Origin: JBGSBR01 sp041730495
Lineage (GTDB): Bacteria; Patescibacteriota; Microgenomatia; UBA1406; GWC2-37-13
NCBI GenBank assembly: GCA_041730495.1
Contig: JBGSBR010000001.1
Span: 62,001-126,000 of the forward strand
Direction of reading: 5' to 3'
Length of the DNA stretch: 64,000 nt
Within the stretch, counting starts at the first letter, position 1; each line of letters begins with the position of its first letter. The notes under the pieces are model-generated. The model was not told the DNA's origin, did not search any database, and saw only the letters and a program-made list of their open reading frames with translations. Of this stretch, positions 40,650-49,167 are shown piece by piece. A program made the position numbers and the translations under genes.

Positions 40650-42679
40650 TGAAAAAAAACGGCCAATCAATCATCGAGCTACTTATCACGATGGCACTAC
40701 TTGCTATCGTGCTTCCTGCTATGTCGACTGGCATTATTTCATCTCGACAAGGTAAAGTACAAACAGAAAAACGTATCACTGCGGCCGAAATGCTCAAAGA
40801 AACGCAAGAAGCAGTGCGCATCGTACGCGAAAGCAACTGGTCAAATGTGACAACCAACGGTGTATATCATCCGGTGATCACTGGTTCTACTTGGACACTA
40901 GCATCAGGCTCGGAAACCATCAACGGCATCACGCGACAGATAGAGTTGTTTGATGTATATCGTGATAGTAGTTTTCAGATTGTTACTAATGGTGGCAGCT
41001 TAGATCCATCGTCTAAACGAGCAGTCATCACAATCTCTTGGACTACTCCGCAACCTGGATCACTGAACTCAACGCTGTATATCACAAGATATCTTGATAA
41101 CGCAACATACACCCAAACTACACAAGCTCAGTTTGATACTGGTACAAAAACTAATGTCACATCGACCAACACCAATGGTGGAGACATACGTCTTGCGTTC
41201 AACACCAAAGCTAAATGGTGCGAACCTCAGCTATCCAGTGCCGTCCTTGATTTACCTGGTGTACCCAATGCAGTCTGGGCGACGGAAGGCCATGTATATG
41301 TCGCAACCGGCCAAAATGCAGTGCCTACTCAAGATTCCTTTGCTCATGTACTTGTTGCCAATACTGATCCACCGTCATCGACCTTACATGGCAAGATCCA
41401 GGGATATCGTACAAACGCAGTATTCGGTGAGCCAAACTGGGGATATATCACTACCACCACTGACACTCGTGAAGTTGTCATCATCAATCTCAATACATTT
41501 ACTGACATTCCTAACAAAATCTATCAGCAAGAAGGATATTTTAATCCAAGTGGATCAGTAGATGCTGATGCAATATTTGTGTATAACAATCGTGGCTATG
41601 TCACGATCAGTAACTACTTGTATGTCTTTGACCTCGCAAGTAAATCAGGATCCAGGCCACAGATTGGTACACGTATTAGCTTCGCAGATAGTGGAGATAT
41701 CGCCAATGAGATCTATGTCAGACAGATTGGCACTACAACCTATGCCTTTGTCGCTGTCGAAGGAAGTACTGTGGATGAGATGAAGATTATTAATGTGACG
41801 AATCATAATATATCTTCACAATGGAGAGTAACCAGTGGTTTGAATATCGAGCCAAATAACTGTAGCTCACTTGAGTCAGGAAAAGCGATCTATGTCAAAC
41901 CTGATGGCTCAAGAGCGTATCTTTCATCGGTCAATGATCAAAACTCGCGTGAGTTTTACACGATTAATACTTCAAATAAAACTAGCCTCAGTGTCGTAGG
42001 TGGATTTGCAACTAACCCTCCTTGTACAAATGGTGGCGGCTACGAAGCGGGCGGTATGAATCCTCAACAATCAATTGTCGTAAGCTCTCAAGAAAACCGC
42101 GTTGTACTAGTCGGCGTCGATGATCCCAGTGATGGCAACAACTCAGAAGAGTATCAAGTGCTCGATCTCAGTAACGAAGCCAATCCCAGCAAATGTGGCG
42201 GCTTAAATATCGACCAAGGTATCTTTGGTGTTGCGGGTGTAACTGAAACAGATGGTGATACCTATGCTTATATCATCACAGGCGACACCGCAAACGAACT
42301 TAAGATTATCCAAGGTGGACTTGATGGCACGTATGTCGAAACTGGCACCTATCAATCGGCTACTTTTGATCCTGGATTTGCCTCAAGCTTCAATCGTTTT
42401 ATCCCGACACAAACAGCACCAGCTAACACCTCAATTGCATACAAAATTGCCATTGCTGATCCTGTGAACGGCAGCTGTAGTGGGGCAAACTATGTTTTCA
42501 CGGGTCCTGATGGTACTACAAATACTTCGTATACCACGACCTCACCGATCACGTTTCATAATGATAGTGTGGGATACGAAAATCCAGCTCGTTGCTTCCG
42601 TTATCAAGCGATTTTATCAACCACAAATACCAACTCAACACCGATATTTGAACAAACAGTTGTCAACTATTCACCATGA
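40649..42679 (+). CDS. Giant pseudopilin with beta-propeller-like domain
   Basis: 676 residues, about four times a normal minor pilin. It starts with a class III leader: KKNG before QSIIELLITMALLAIVLP, Glu at +5. The first 185 residues form a GspI/PilV-like pilin part. Residues about 200-570 then contain roughly seven repeats of a strand pattern with G-Y/V-x-Y-V-A ... L-x-I-I/L-x-L (VWATEGHVYVATG, WGYITTTTDTREVVIINLNT, GYVTISNYLYVFDLAS, YAFVAVEGSTVDEMKIINV, YAYIITGDTANELKII), as in LVIVD-type beta-propellers. The last 100 residues form another beta domain. Possibly a tip adhesin. Confidence 0.75.
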   Translation: MKKNGQSIIELLITMALLAIVLPAMSTGIISSRQGKVQTEKRITAAEMLKETQEAVRIVRESNWSNVTTNGVYHPVITGSTWTLASGSETINGITRQIELFDVYRDSSFQIVTNGGSLDPSSKRAVITISWTTPQPGSLNSTLYITRYLDNATYTQTTQAQFDTGTKTNVTSTNTNGGDIRLAFNTKAKWCEPQLSSAVLDLPGVPNAVWATEGHVYVATGQNAVPTQDSFAHVLVANTDPPSSTLHGKIQGYRTNAVFGEPNWGYITTTTDTREVVIINLNTFTDIPNKIYQQEGYFNPSGSVDADAIFVYNNRGYVTISNYLYVFDLASKSGSRPQIGTRISFADSGDIANEIYVRQIGTTTYAFVAVEGSTVDEMKIINVTNHNISSQWRVTSGLNIEPNNCSSLESGKAIYVKPDGSRAYLSSVNDQNSREFYTINTSNKTSLSVVGGFATNPPCTNGGGYEAGGMNPQQSIVVSSQENRVVLVGVDDPSDGNNSEEYQVLDLSNEANPSKCGGLNIDQGIFGVAGVTETDGDTYAYIITGDTANELKIIQGGLDGTYVETGTYQSATFDPGFASSFNRFIPTQTAPANTSIAYKIAIADPVNGSCSGANYVFTGPDGTTNTSYTTTSPITFHNDSVGYENPARCFRYQAILSTTNTNSTPIFEQTVVNYSP

Positions 42680-43173
42680 AAAAATATCAATCTAAAAACG
42701 GATTTACACTGATCGAGCTCGTGATTTTCATGGGATTATTTTCGATATTACTACTCGCGCTGACCAGTATGTTTACTGCACTTACCTCTGCACAGATCGA
42801 AACACAAGCTTACTCTGCAGTCCAATCAGATAGTCAGTATCTGGTTAATCGTTTACACTACGATATCTCTCGCGCTGATAGTATTACGACGCCAGCGAGT
42901 GCGGGAACAACTGCTACATCGCTTGTACTTGTGATCGGTGGTCAAACGCAAACATATTCAGTCTCAAACGGTGTGTTAAGTCTCACCACGCCCACTGGCA
43001 CAGTACGCACCCATAGTCCGCGGACAACGATCAGTAATCTACTGTTTCGTCGCATAGGAAACACGAGTGGTAGACATAGTCTGCAGATTACCGCAACAAT
43101 CACAACGACGATAAGTCAACCAGGTCCAGCAGAGACAACCGATATTCTAACCACTGTGGGCATCCGCTATTAA
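42676..43173 (+). CDS. Type IV prepilin-like protein (PilW/GspJ-like)
   Basis: 165 residues. Short leader MKKYQSKNG, then FTLIELVIFMGLFSILLLAL with Glu at +5, a helix to about residue 60, and a beta domain of about 90 residues. Size and position after a large PilV-like protein fit a GspJ/PilW minor pseudopilin. The start overlaps the upstream stop (ATGA), so translation is coupled. Minor pilins prime pilus assembly and form the tip. Confidence 0.85.
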   Translation: MKKYQSKNGFTLIELVIFMGLFSILLLALTSMFTALTSAQIETQAYSAVQSDSQYLVNRLHYDISRADSITTPASAGTTATSLVLVIGGQTQTYSVSNGVLSLTTPTGTVRTHSPRTTISNLLFRRIGNTSGRHSLQITATITTTISQPGPAETTDILTTVGIRY

Positions 43174-43194
43174 TGTATATATTCTGTAAATAAC

Positions 43195-43590
43195 ATGTTT
43201 AAGCATTTAAATGTACTAAAAGATCAAACTGGTCAAACCATGATTACGTTACTCGTATTTATGGTGGTGGCAATCTCTGTCACCTCGACTGCTGTTGTTG
43301 TGACAATCAACAACTCACAAGGATCATCAGATGTCAGTCGTGGTATAGAAGCTAATCAAATTGCCGAAAGTGGTGCAGAAAATGCACTATTTCGCTTATT
43401 GCGAGATCCTACATACGCTGGCGAAAGCTTAGCTGTGGGTAATGGCACAGCTACAGTGACCGTCACCGGAACAGATCCAAAAACGATTACATCTGTGGGA
43501 CGAGTGGTGAATACAGTCAAGACAATTCAGGTCATAATTACGTATACTAATAATATTATGACAATTTCCTCATGGCAGGAACTGCATTAA
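43195..43590 (+). CDS. PilX-like pseudopilin
   Basis: 131 residues. The leader ends TG before QTMITLLVFMVVAISVTSTAVV, a type III-like site with a hydrophobic helix but no Glu at +5. This is as seen in GspK/PilX-like proteins that sit at the pilus tip. After the helix comes ANQIAESGAENALFRLLRD, a segment common in PilX N-termini. A short beta domain follows. A similar AADSGIE segment is seen in the protein at 49164. It lies 21 bases after the GspJ-like gene and one base before the next gene. Confidence 0.75.
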   Translation: MFKHLNVLKDQTGQTMITLLVFMVVAISVTSTAVVVTINNSQGSSDVSRGIEANQIAESGAENALFRLLRDPTYAGESLAVGNGTATVTVTGTDPKTITSVGRVVNTVKTIQVIITYTNNIMTISSWQELH

Positions 43591-43591
43591 T

Positions 43592-44656
43592 ATGCGCGGC
43601 GTTTTTTACTTAGACAGCAATAATCTCCAGTACTTCGGCGGTAAAGCAACCGCACCTGTTGTGTTGGCTTTTTTACCAACTGCAGTCCACGATATGGAAG
43701 TTGTAGATATTGATGAAGTCGAAAAACAACTGACAGAGTTCGTAACTACAAATAAACTTGAACCTGCAGAAACAGTAATGATCTTAGCTCCGACGATCTA
43801 TTTCACGAAAGAACTCACCGTTGAAAAAAAACCAGAAGAGCAGCAAGCTGAAAAAACGTTATTTTTAGAAAATGTCCCAGTGTCAGAACTTGCATCACGC
43901 GAATATACAGTACTTAAAAAAACAACTGTTGTCGCCACAAATCAAGAGCTGTATCTAACAATCTCAGATTTGCTACAAAAGCATAAATTCACAGTCACAG
44001 CTGTCGTACCGGCTTTTACACTTGCGGGTACAAATGCCACCGGATTTTCGACTGCACTGGCTCAGCAAGCACTCAAACAATTCACCTCACTTAAACAAGC
44101 ATCGTTTACCCTAAAAGATGTAAATGAAGAAATTGTTAGACCTGAAGAACAACTCTTCGAAACTCATGAAAAAAGTAATAACCGACTTTTTATCATGCTT
44201 GGATTATTTGGCATCTTAGTCGGTGTGCTCATCATCGTCATCATGTTGCAACGTCAGTCAAAGGCAAACAAAGGAGTGGAACCAACACCTACACTCGCAC
44301 CGCTTGGCACTGCAAATACGCCACCAAGTCCAATTGTTACGACAGAGCCAACAGTCGATCCTGCACTTCGAGAAACTCTTGAAGTCCAGATCTTGAATGG
44401 TTCAGGTATCTCTGGCCAAGCTGATGAAGTGGCAGCGATCCTAAGAGACTTAGGCTATGAACAGATTGAAACAGGTAATGCCACTGGCGTCGACAGTCCA
44501 CAGACACTGATCGTATTTAAACCTTCAGTTGCCGCTTTTTTCCGTGAAGAAATAGTCGCCTCACTTGAAGCATCTTTTGGCGAAATAAGTACGCGAGAAA
44601 ATACTGATATTAACGTCGATATATCGATTACAACTGCTACTTCGGCTGAAAATTAA
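43592..44656 (+). CDS. PilM-like/LytR_C fusion membrane protein
   Basis: 354 residues. The cytosolic N-terminus (about 1-170: GVFYLDSNNLQYFGGK ... TVMILAPTIYFTKELTV) resembles a reduced PilM/actin-like pilus protein. One membrane helix at about 203-223 is followed by a Pro/Thr linker. Residues about 260-345 form a LytR_C domain (LEVQILNGSGISGQADEVAAIL, then the ETGNATGVDSPQTLIVF strand) outside the membrane. LytR_C domains occur with cell-wall enzymes. The fusion would link the pilus base to the cell wall. It closes the row of co-directional pilus genes. Confidence 0.65.
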   Translation: MRGVFYLDSNNLQYFGGKATAPVVLAFLPTAVHDMEVVDIDEVEKQLTEFVTTNKLEPAETVMILAPTIYFTKELTVEKKPEEQQAEKTLFLENVPVSELASREYTVLKKTTVVATNQELYLTISDLLQKHKFTVTAVVPAFTLAGTNATGFSTALAQQALKQFTSLKQASFTLKDVNEEIVRPEEQLFETHEKSNNRLFIMLGLFGILVGVLIIVIMLQRQSKANKGVEPTPTLAPLGTANTPPSPIVTTEPTVDPALRETLEVQILNGSGISGQADEVAAILRDLGYEQIETGNATGVDSPQTLIVFKPSVAAFFREEIVASLEASFGEISTRENTDINVDISITTATSAEN

Positions 44657-44737
44657 TGCTCATATATTAAGCCACATATGCATGAGACTTTAGGGCTTTA
44701 CATGAGTTTAAACCGTCAAAACTTCTTTATTTCGATC

Positions 44738-44766
44738 TTGACACGTATTGAAATTTTATCTATGCT
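44738..44766 (+). promoter_or_regulatory. Promoter of the major pilin gene
   Basis: Consensus TTGACA (44738-44743), 17-base spacer, TATGCT (44761-44766). The predicted start is near 44773, giving a leader of about 40 bases without an obvious Shine-Dalgarno site. Confidence 0.75.
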
Positions 44767-44811
44767 GAAAGTTGTACCAAACTATTACTTAATTTTTATA
44801 TTTTTAATCAT

Positions 44812-45264
44812 ATGCAAACAATCAAAAATCATATGAACCGCAAGGGTTTTACCCTTATCGAGTTACTCGTTGTCATCGGAATCTTGGCGGTTCTTTTGGC
44901 TATTACATTAATTGCCATCAACCCTGCAGAACAACTTCAACAAGCAGAAGATACAAAACGTCGTAGTGATGCAAATGCTATCTTGAATGCTCTGAGTCAG
45001 TTTTCTGTTGATAACAACGGCACATATCCTGCAGGCATCAACACCACTCCTGCTCCTATCGCAGACACTGGTGCAGATATCTGTGGCGCAGTCGTACCTG
45101 AATATATCGCCGCATTACCACGTGATCCTACCGTCGCAGATGGCGCAGATGTCACCGATTGTGATGCTGCATACGCAACTGGTTACACTGTATCAGCCGC
45201 AGGCGGTCGTGTAACTGTGAATGCTCCAAATGCACAAAATGGAACAATCACTATCACTCGCTAA
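44812..45264 (+). CDS. pilA: Type IV major pilin (PilA/PulG-like)
   Basis: 150 residues. MQTIKNHMNRKG leader, then FTLIELLVVIGILAVLLAITLIAINP with Glu at +5, a long helix to about residue 65 (AEDTKRRSDANAILNALSQF), and a small C-terminal domain with two Cys. This layout is that of PulG/PilA main subunits. An internal ATG at 44833 would give the shorter leader MNRKG and cannot be excluded. Its own TTGACA promoter and strong terminator suggest high expression apart from the upstream cluster. Confidence 0.9.
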   Translation: MQTIKNHMNRKGFTLIELLVVIGILAVLLAITLIAINPAEQLQQAEDTKRRSDANAILNALSQFSVDNNGTYPAGINTTPAPIADTGADICGAVVPEYIAALPRDPTVADGADVTDCDAAYATGYTVSAAGGRVTVNAPNAQNGTITITR

Positions 45265-45277
45265 TTTCCGTTACAAT

Positions 45278-45315
45278 AAAAACCACCCTGAGCTCGTCGA
45301 AGGGTGGTTTTTTTT
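45278..45315 (+). terminator. Intrinsic terminator of the major pilin gene, built on a REP-like palindrome
   Basis: Twelve-base-pair stem AAAAACCACCCT/AGGGTGGTTTTT (45278-45289 and 45301-45312) with an 11-base loop and an eight-T tract. The inner part, CCTGAGCTCGTCGAAGG, is the same palindrome type as at 38978-38998. Confidence 0.85.
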
Positions 45316-45326
45316 GAGCTAAAGAG

Positions 45327-45332
45327 TATAAT
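45327..45332 (+). promoter_or_regulatory. -10 element of the response regulator gene at 45340
   Basis: TATAAT, seven bases before ATG 45340. An ATG at 45334 is only one base after it. Confidence 0.6.
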
Positions 45333-45339
45333 TATGCGT

Positions 45340-45702
45340 ATGAAAAAGATCCTACTTGTCGAAGATGATGAGTTCCTCAAACAGCTGTATAGTGATTTAC
45401 TCACTGCCGAAAAATATACTGTTACTACAGCTACAGATGGTAAAGAAGCATTAAATCTTATGGTTAAAGGTGGTTGGGATTTAGTCTTACTTGACGTAAT
45501 GTTGCCGAATATGACAGGTTTCGAAATTCTTGATGCAGTCAAAACACACCAGAAGAAACTTTCATTCCCGGTGATTTTTATGACCAATCTTGATAGTACT
45601 GATGATGATAAAAAGAAACTTGAAGAAGCTGATGCGTATTGGACCAAAAGCGAGTTATCCCCACCTGATTTTGTAGCAAAAGTCCAATCCATGATCGGGT
45701 AA
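45340..45702 (+). CDS. Single-domain response regulator (CheY-like)
   Basis: 120 residues, receiver only: KKILLVEDDEFLK (acidic pair), LVLLDVMLPNMTG with the phospho-acceptor Asp near 51, IFMTNLD with the Thr switch, and the Lys in YWTKSEL. No output domain. It sits between the major pilin terminator and the TraG-like ATPase gene under its own promoter. Upstream in-frame starts at 45304 and 45334 precede or touch the -10, so 45340 is chosen. Third of the four receiver or HPt proteins near the pilus genes. Confidence 0.9.
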   Translation: MKKILLVEDDEFLKQLYSDLLTAEKYTVTTATDGKEALNLMVKGGWDLVLLDVMLPNMTGFEILDAVKTHQKKLSFPVIFMTNLDSTDDDKKKLEEADAYWTKSELSPPDFVAKVQSMIG

Positions 45703-45762
45703 TGATTATCTTCACAGCAAGCTGTAACTAATCCCAGTCAACAACTGATCTTTAATTGTTAG

Positions 45763-45768
45763 TATAAT
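45763..45768 (+). promoter_or_regulatory. -10 element of the TraG-like gene, leaderless type
   Basis: TATAAT, six bases before ATG 45775. Confidence 0.6.
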
Positions 45769-45774
45769 GATTAT

Positions 45775-48129
45775 ATGGAAGGTGACATCCTAAACGAACT
45801 CTTAATGCGTCTCATGATTGCCGGCGTGCTTATGCTCGGTCTGCTTTTTGCCGTGCTCGCAACTCTTGGGCTTTTGTATCTCATAATCGTAATCACTCGC
45901 CTGAAAAAACGTGAAAGTGTGGGGCTTGATATGGTCACTCTTGAAGTGCAAGTTGCCAAAGAAAATGAGATAAAGATCGATGCTGCTGAACAGATGTTTG
46001 CTTCGTTTACATCACTTAAAAGACCATCCCGCACTCAGTTCTTAGAGGTTGGTGATGTACTAGCTTTTGAGATTATTGCCAGAAAATCTGATATTCGTTT
46101 TTATGTCTCTGCACCAAGTAAGATCGTAGATTTAATCGAAAAAACAATCTATAGTTACTATCCTACTGCTGATATCAAAAAAGTCGATGAGCCCAATATT
46201 TTTACCGAAAATGGTAAAGTAGCATTCACCGCACTCACTGCAAGTAAAGATACCTACATGCCACTTAAAACATATCGTGATATACCAACAGATACCATCT
46301 CACCTATCACATCAGCACTTTCCAAGATGGATGATCACGAAGGAGCTGTAATTCAGCTTCTTATCCGATCTGCAGATCCCAAGTGGAAAACTGAGGGCAA
46401 ATCATATGTGTCATCAACTAAAAAAAGTGAAGCAGATCCGACGAAAGCAACGTTTGAAACAGATACTAAAACTCTGGAAAAAATTGATGAGAAAACCTCT
46501 AAACCTGGATTTGAAACTGCAATTCGTTTGGTCGTATCAGCTCCAGATCAAGATATAGCTGATGCTCATCTGCGTAATATTCGTAATGCGTTTGGTCAGT
46601 TTGAAGGTGATCATAACGAGCTTGGTGAACCAAAAATCTGGTTTAAAGGTGGGTTTATGATGAATTTCATCTATAAATTCTTCCCTGTTGTACAGTTTCC
46701 GTTTGCCAAGGTAACCTCTATCCTCAGCGTCGATGAACTTGCCGGTATCTACCACTTTCCCAACAAAACAATCGAGACACCACACATCCAATGGATGAAA
46801 GCAAAATCTGCACCAGTATCCGCAGAAGTGCCAATTGATGGAGGTACCATGATGGGTTTTGCCTATTATCGTGGTATACGAAGACCAGTACACGTCCATC
46901 TCAAAGACCGCATGCGCCACACTTACATCATCGGTAAAACCGGTGTCGGTAAATCTGAGCTTCTTAAAGAGATGATCAAACAAGATGTGCAAGCGGGTCG
47001 AGGTGTTTGTGTAATCGATCCCCACGGCGATCTGATCGAAGACACACTGAGATATATACCACCAGAGAGAGCTGAAGATGTAATCCTATTTGATCCGTCA
47101 GATACAGAGCGTCCTATGGCACTCAACTTGCTTGAAGCTGATACAGAAGAACAAAAACATTTCATCACCAGCTCAATCATCAACTTGATGTACAAGCTCT
47201 ATGATCCACAGCGCACTGGTATCATCGGACCTCGTTTCGAGCATGCCGTCCGTAACGCAATGCTGACCATCATGTCAGAACCAGGTAGTACCTTCATCGA
47301 AATCGTACGTGTGATGACTGATCAAAAATATGTCCAAGAGTTATTGCCTAAAGTCCAGGATCCGATCGTCAGACGTTACTGGACCGATCAAATCGCCCAG
47401 ACATCAGACTTTCACAAATCAGAGGTCTTAGATTACATCGTATCTAAATTCGGCCGTTTCGTGACCAATAAAATGATGCGTAACATCATCGGTCAATCCA
47501 AGTCTTCCTTTGATTTCAGAGATGTGATGGATAACGGTAAAATCTTGCTCATCAATTTGTCAAAAGGTAAACTCGGTGAAGAAAACTCGACCTTCCTCGG
47601 CCTGCTGATTATTCCAAAAATCTTGGCAGCTGCCATGAGTCGTGTGAATCAACCCGAAGATCAACGTCGTGATTTCTTCTTATACGTCGATGAGTTCCAA
47701 AACTTCGCCACACCTGATTTCGCAGTCATCTTGTCAGAAGCTCGTAAATACCATCTCGGACTGACAGTGGCTAATCAGTTTATCGGTCAGATGGATGAAG
47801 AAGTGAAAAACGCTGTCTTCGGTAACGTCGGTACCATGATCGGCTTCCGCGTCGGTGTGACCGATGCGTCATACCTGGCACGCGAGTTCCAACCACGTTT
47901 CGGTGAATCAGATTTGATTAATGTGGAACGTTTTCATGCTTATATGAAAACAATTGTGAACAATGAACCGGTCGATCCTTTCTCAATTGATATGACCAAA
48001 GATATCGATAAGATGAAAGCAGAAGCAAACGAAAAGATTGCTCAGGCGATCATTCAGCTATCACGCCTCAAGTTCGGTCGCCCACGAGAACTCATCGAGG
48101 CTGAGATCCAGCAACGTGCAAGATTATAA
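45775..48129 (+). CDS. TraG/VirD4-like membrane ATPase (type IV coupling protein family)
   Basis: 784 residues. N-terminal membrane helix (about 12-40), an extended domain of about 330 residues, then a RecA/FtsK-like ATPase. Walker A is YIIGKTGVGKSELL near residue 388, followed by VCVIDPHGDLIEDTL, and Walker B DFFLYVDEFQNFATPDF. LTVANQFIGQM and GTMIGFRVG complete the TraD/TraG-type core. Such proteins pump DNA or protein substrates to a transfer channel. Large homologues are common in CPR genomes next to TraC/VirB4-like genes, as at the end of this window. Channel proteins are not seen here. Confidence 0.85.
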   Translation: MEGDILNELLMRLMIAGVLMLGLLFAVLATLGLLYLIIVITRLKKRESVGLDMVTLEVQVAKENEIKIDAAEQMFASFTSLKRPSRTQFLEVGDVLAFEIIARKSDIRFYVSAPSKIVDLIEKTIYSYYPTADIKKVDEPNIFTENGKVAFTALTASKDTYMPLKTYRDIPTDTISPITSALSKMDDHEGAVIQLLIRSADPKWKTEGKSYVSSTKKSEADPTKATFETDTKTLEKIDEKTSKPGFETAIRLVVSAPDQDIADAHLRNIRNAFGQFEGDHNELGEPKIWFKGGFMMNFIYKFFPVVQFPFAKVTSILSVDELAGIYHFPNKTIETPHIQWMKAKSAPVSAEVPIDGGTMMGFAYYRGIRRPVHVHLKDRMRHTYIIGKTGVGKSELLKEMIKQDVQAGRGVCVIDPHGDLIEDTLRYIPPERAEDVILFDPSDTERPMALNLLEADTEEQKHFITSSIINLMYKLYDPQRTGIIGPRFEHAVRNAMLTIMSEPGSTFIEIVRVMTDQKYVQELLPKVQDPIVRRYWTDQIAQTSDFHKSEVLDYIVSKFGRFVTNKMMRNIIGQSKSSFDFRDVMDNGKILLINLSKGKLGEENSTFLGLLIIPKILAAAMSRVNQPEDQRRDFFLYVDEFQNFATPDFAVILSEARKYHLGLTVANQFIGQMDEEVKNAVFGNVGTMIGFRVGVTDASYLAREFQPRFGESDLINVERFHAYMKTIVNNEPVDPFSIDMTKDIDKMKAEANEKIAQAIIQLSRLKFGRPRELIEAEIQQRARL

Positions 48130-48142
48130 CAACTACAACATA

Positions 48143-48421
48143 ATGATTCCTTTTGCTATTACAGCACTCACAATCATATATATATCATATATCGCGTTAA
48201 TTCCATTCTTTGATACCGGTGTCTCACAATTCGCAGATATTTTGAACACTATCTATATGCCATATGGTGTGTTACTATTTTTCTTGCCATTATTGTTTGT
48301 TTACTTTTTTAAAAAATTAAATAAATATAAGAAAAATGTTATAACTGCATACATTATATTTTTAGTATCAATCATATTGATGTTTGCAGTTTTCTATTTT
48401 ATTAAAATTCAAAGCCCATAA
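48143..48421 (+). CDS. Small membrane protein, function unknown
   Basis: 92 residues with three predicted membrane helices (about 4-22, 38-55 and 66-86) separated by a KKLNKYKKN loop. More AT-rich than the neighbouring genes. It starts 13 bases after the TraG-like gene and its TAA overlaps the ATG of the reductase (TAATG), so it is part of that transcript. It could be a membrane partner of the reductase, like small subunits of flavin-linked electron chains, but no motif supports this directly. Confidence 0.6.
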   Translation: MIPFAITALTIIYISYIALIPFFDTGVSQFADILNTIYMPYGVLLFFLPLLFVYFFKKLNKYKKNVITAYIIFLVSIILMFAVFYFIKIQSP

Positions 48422-49167
48422 TGCTCATTACTTACGAAGCTCAGCTTGTTAAAAAAGAAGCTTTGACACATGATGTCTATCTATTTTCTTTCACTTTTCC
48501 AACCGAACCAGGCTGGGATTTTAAAGCTGGTCAGTACATGATCTTCCATATCCCACAAGCAGATGGCCACGCAGCTCGTAGATTGTACTCAATCGCATCT
48601 TCACCACATCAAAAAAACACGCTTGATTTCATCATTGAGATCTTACCTAATGGCATCGGCAGTCAACATCTGGTGAATATGAATATAGGCGATTCCCAAA
48701 CTCTTCAAGGTCCAGCTGGATTATTTTTCTATAAACCCACGGATCGTGATGCTATCTGCCTCGCCACAGGTACTGGTGTCGCACCGATCTATAGTATGCT
48801 TGAGACCCATCTGGCAGAGTTTCCAGAGAAACAGTTTAGCTTGTTCTGGGGACTGAAATACAGCCAAGATGCATATTATTTACCAGAGCTCAAAGCACTT
48901 GTAGATCAGCATCCCAACTTTCACCTGAGTCTTTGTCTATCACAAGAAGCTCAGATAACTGAAACAATGAAAGAGATGGCAGTGTATTGTATGAGTGGCA
49001 GAGTGACAGTCGGCTTTGAAGCGTTGCTTAAGCTGAAAACCACTCAACCGCAAGCATATGATTATTATGTCTGTGGTGGGAAAAATGTAATTGATTCACT
49101 CAAAACATATCTTGAGGAGAAACAAGTACCCAAAGAACAAGTACACTTCGAGAAATTTACTACTTAA
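48421..49167 (+). CDS. FAD/NAD(P)-binding oxidoreductase (ferredoxin-NADP reductase family)
   Basis: 248 residues. FAD-binding barrel (residues 1-105) with RRLYSIAS (RxYS flavin motif) and the Gly-rich GIGSQHL segment, then the NAD(P) domain with LATGTGVAPIYSML, FWGLKYSQDAYYLPEL and YYVCGGKNVIDSLK near the C-terminus. No iron-sulphur domain. It moves electrons between NAD(P)H and an unknown partner. TAATG coupling to the small membrane protein suggests membrane association. Its stop shares the bases TTAA (49164-49167) with the convergent gene. Confidence 0.88.
   Translation: MLITYEAQLVKKEALTHDVYLFSFTFPTEPGWDFKAGQYMIFHIPQADGHAARRLYSIASSPHQKNTLDFIIEILPNGIGSQHLVNMNIGDSQTLQGPAGLFFYKPTDRDAICLATGTGVAPIYSMLETHLAEFPEKQFSLFWGLKYSQDAYYLPELKALVDQHPNFHLSLCLSQEAQITETMKEMAVYCMSGRVTVGFEALLKLKTTQPQAYDYYVCGGKNVIDSLKTYLEEKQVPKEQVHFEKFTT

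Noticed and set aside
40649..42679. Propeller part as a separate gene fused by a missed stop codon
   Set aside because: One uninterrupted frame without internal ribosome site or composition change; the pilin helix leads straight into the domain.
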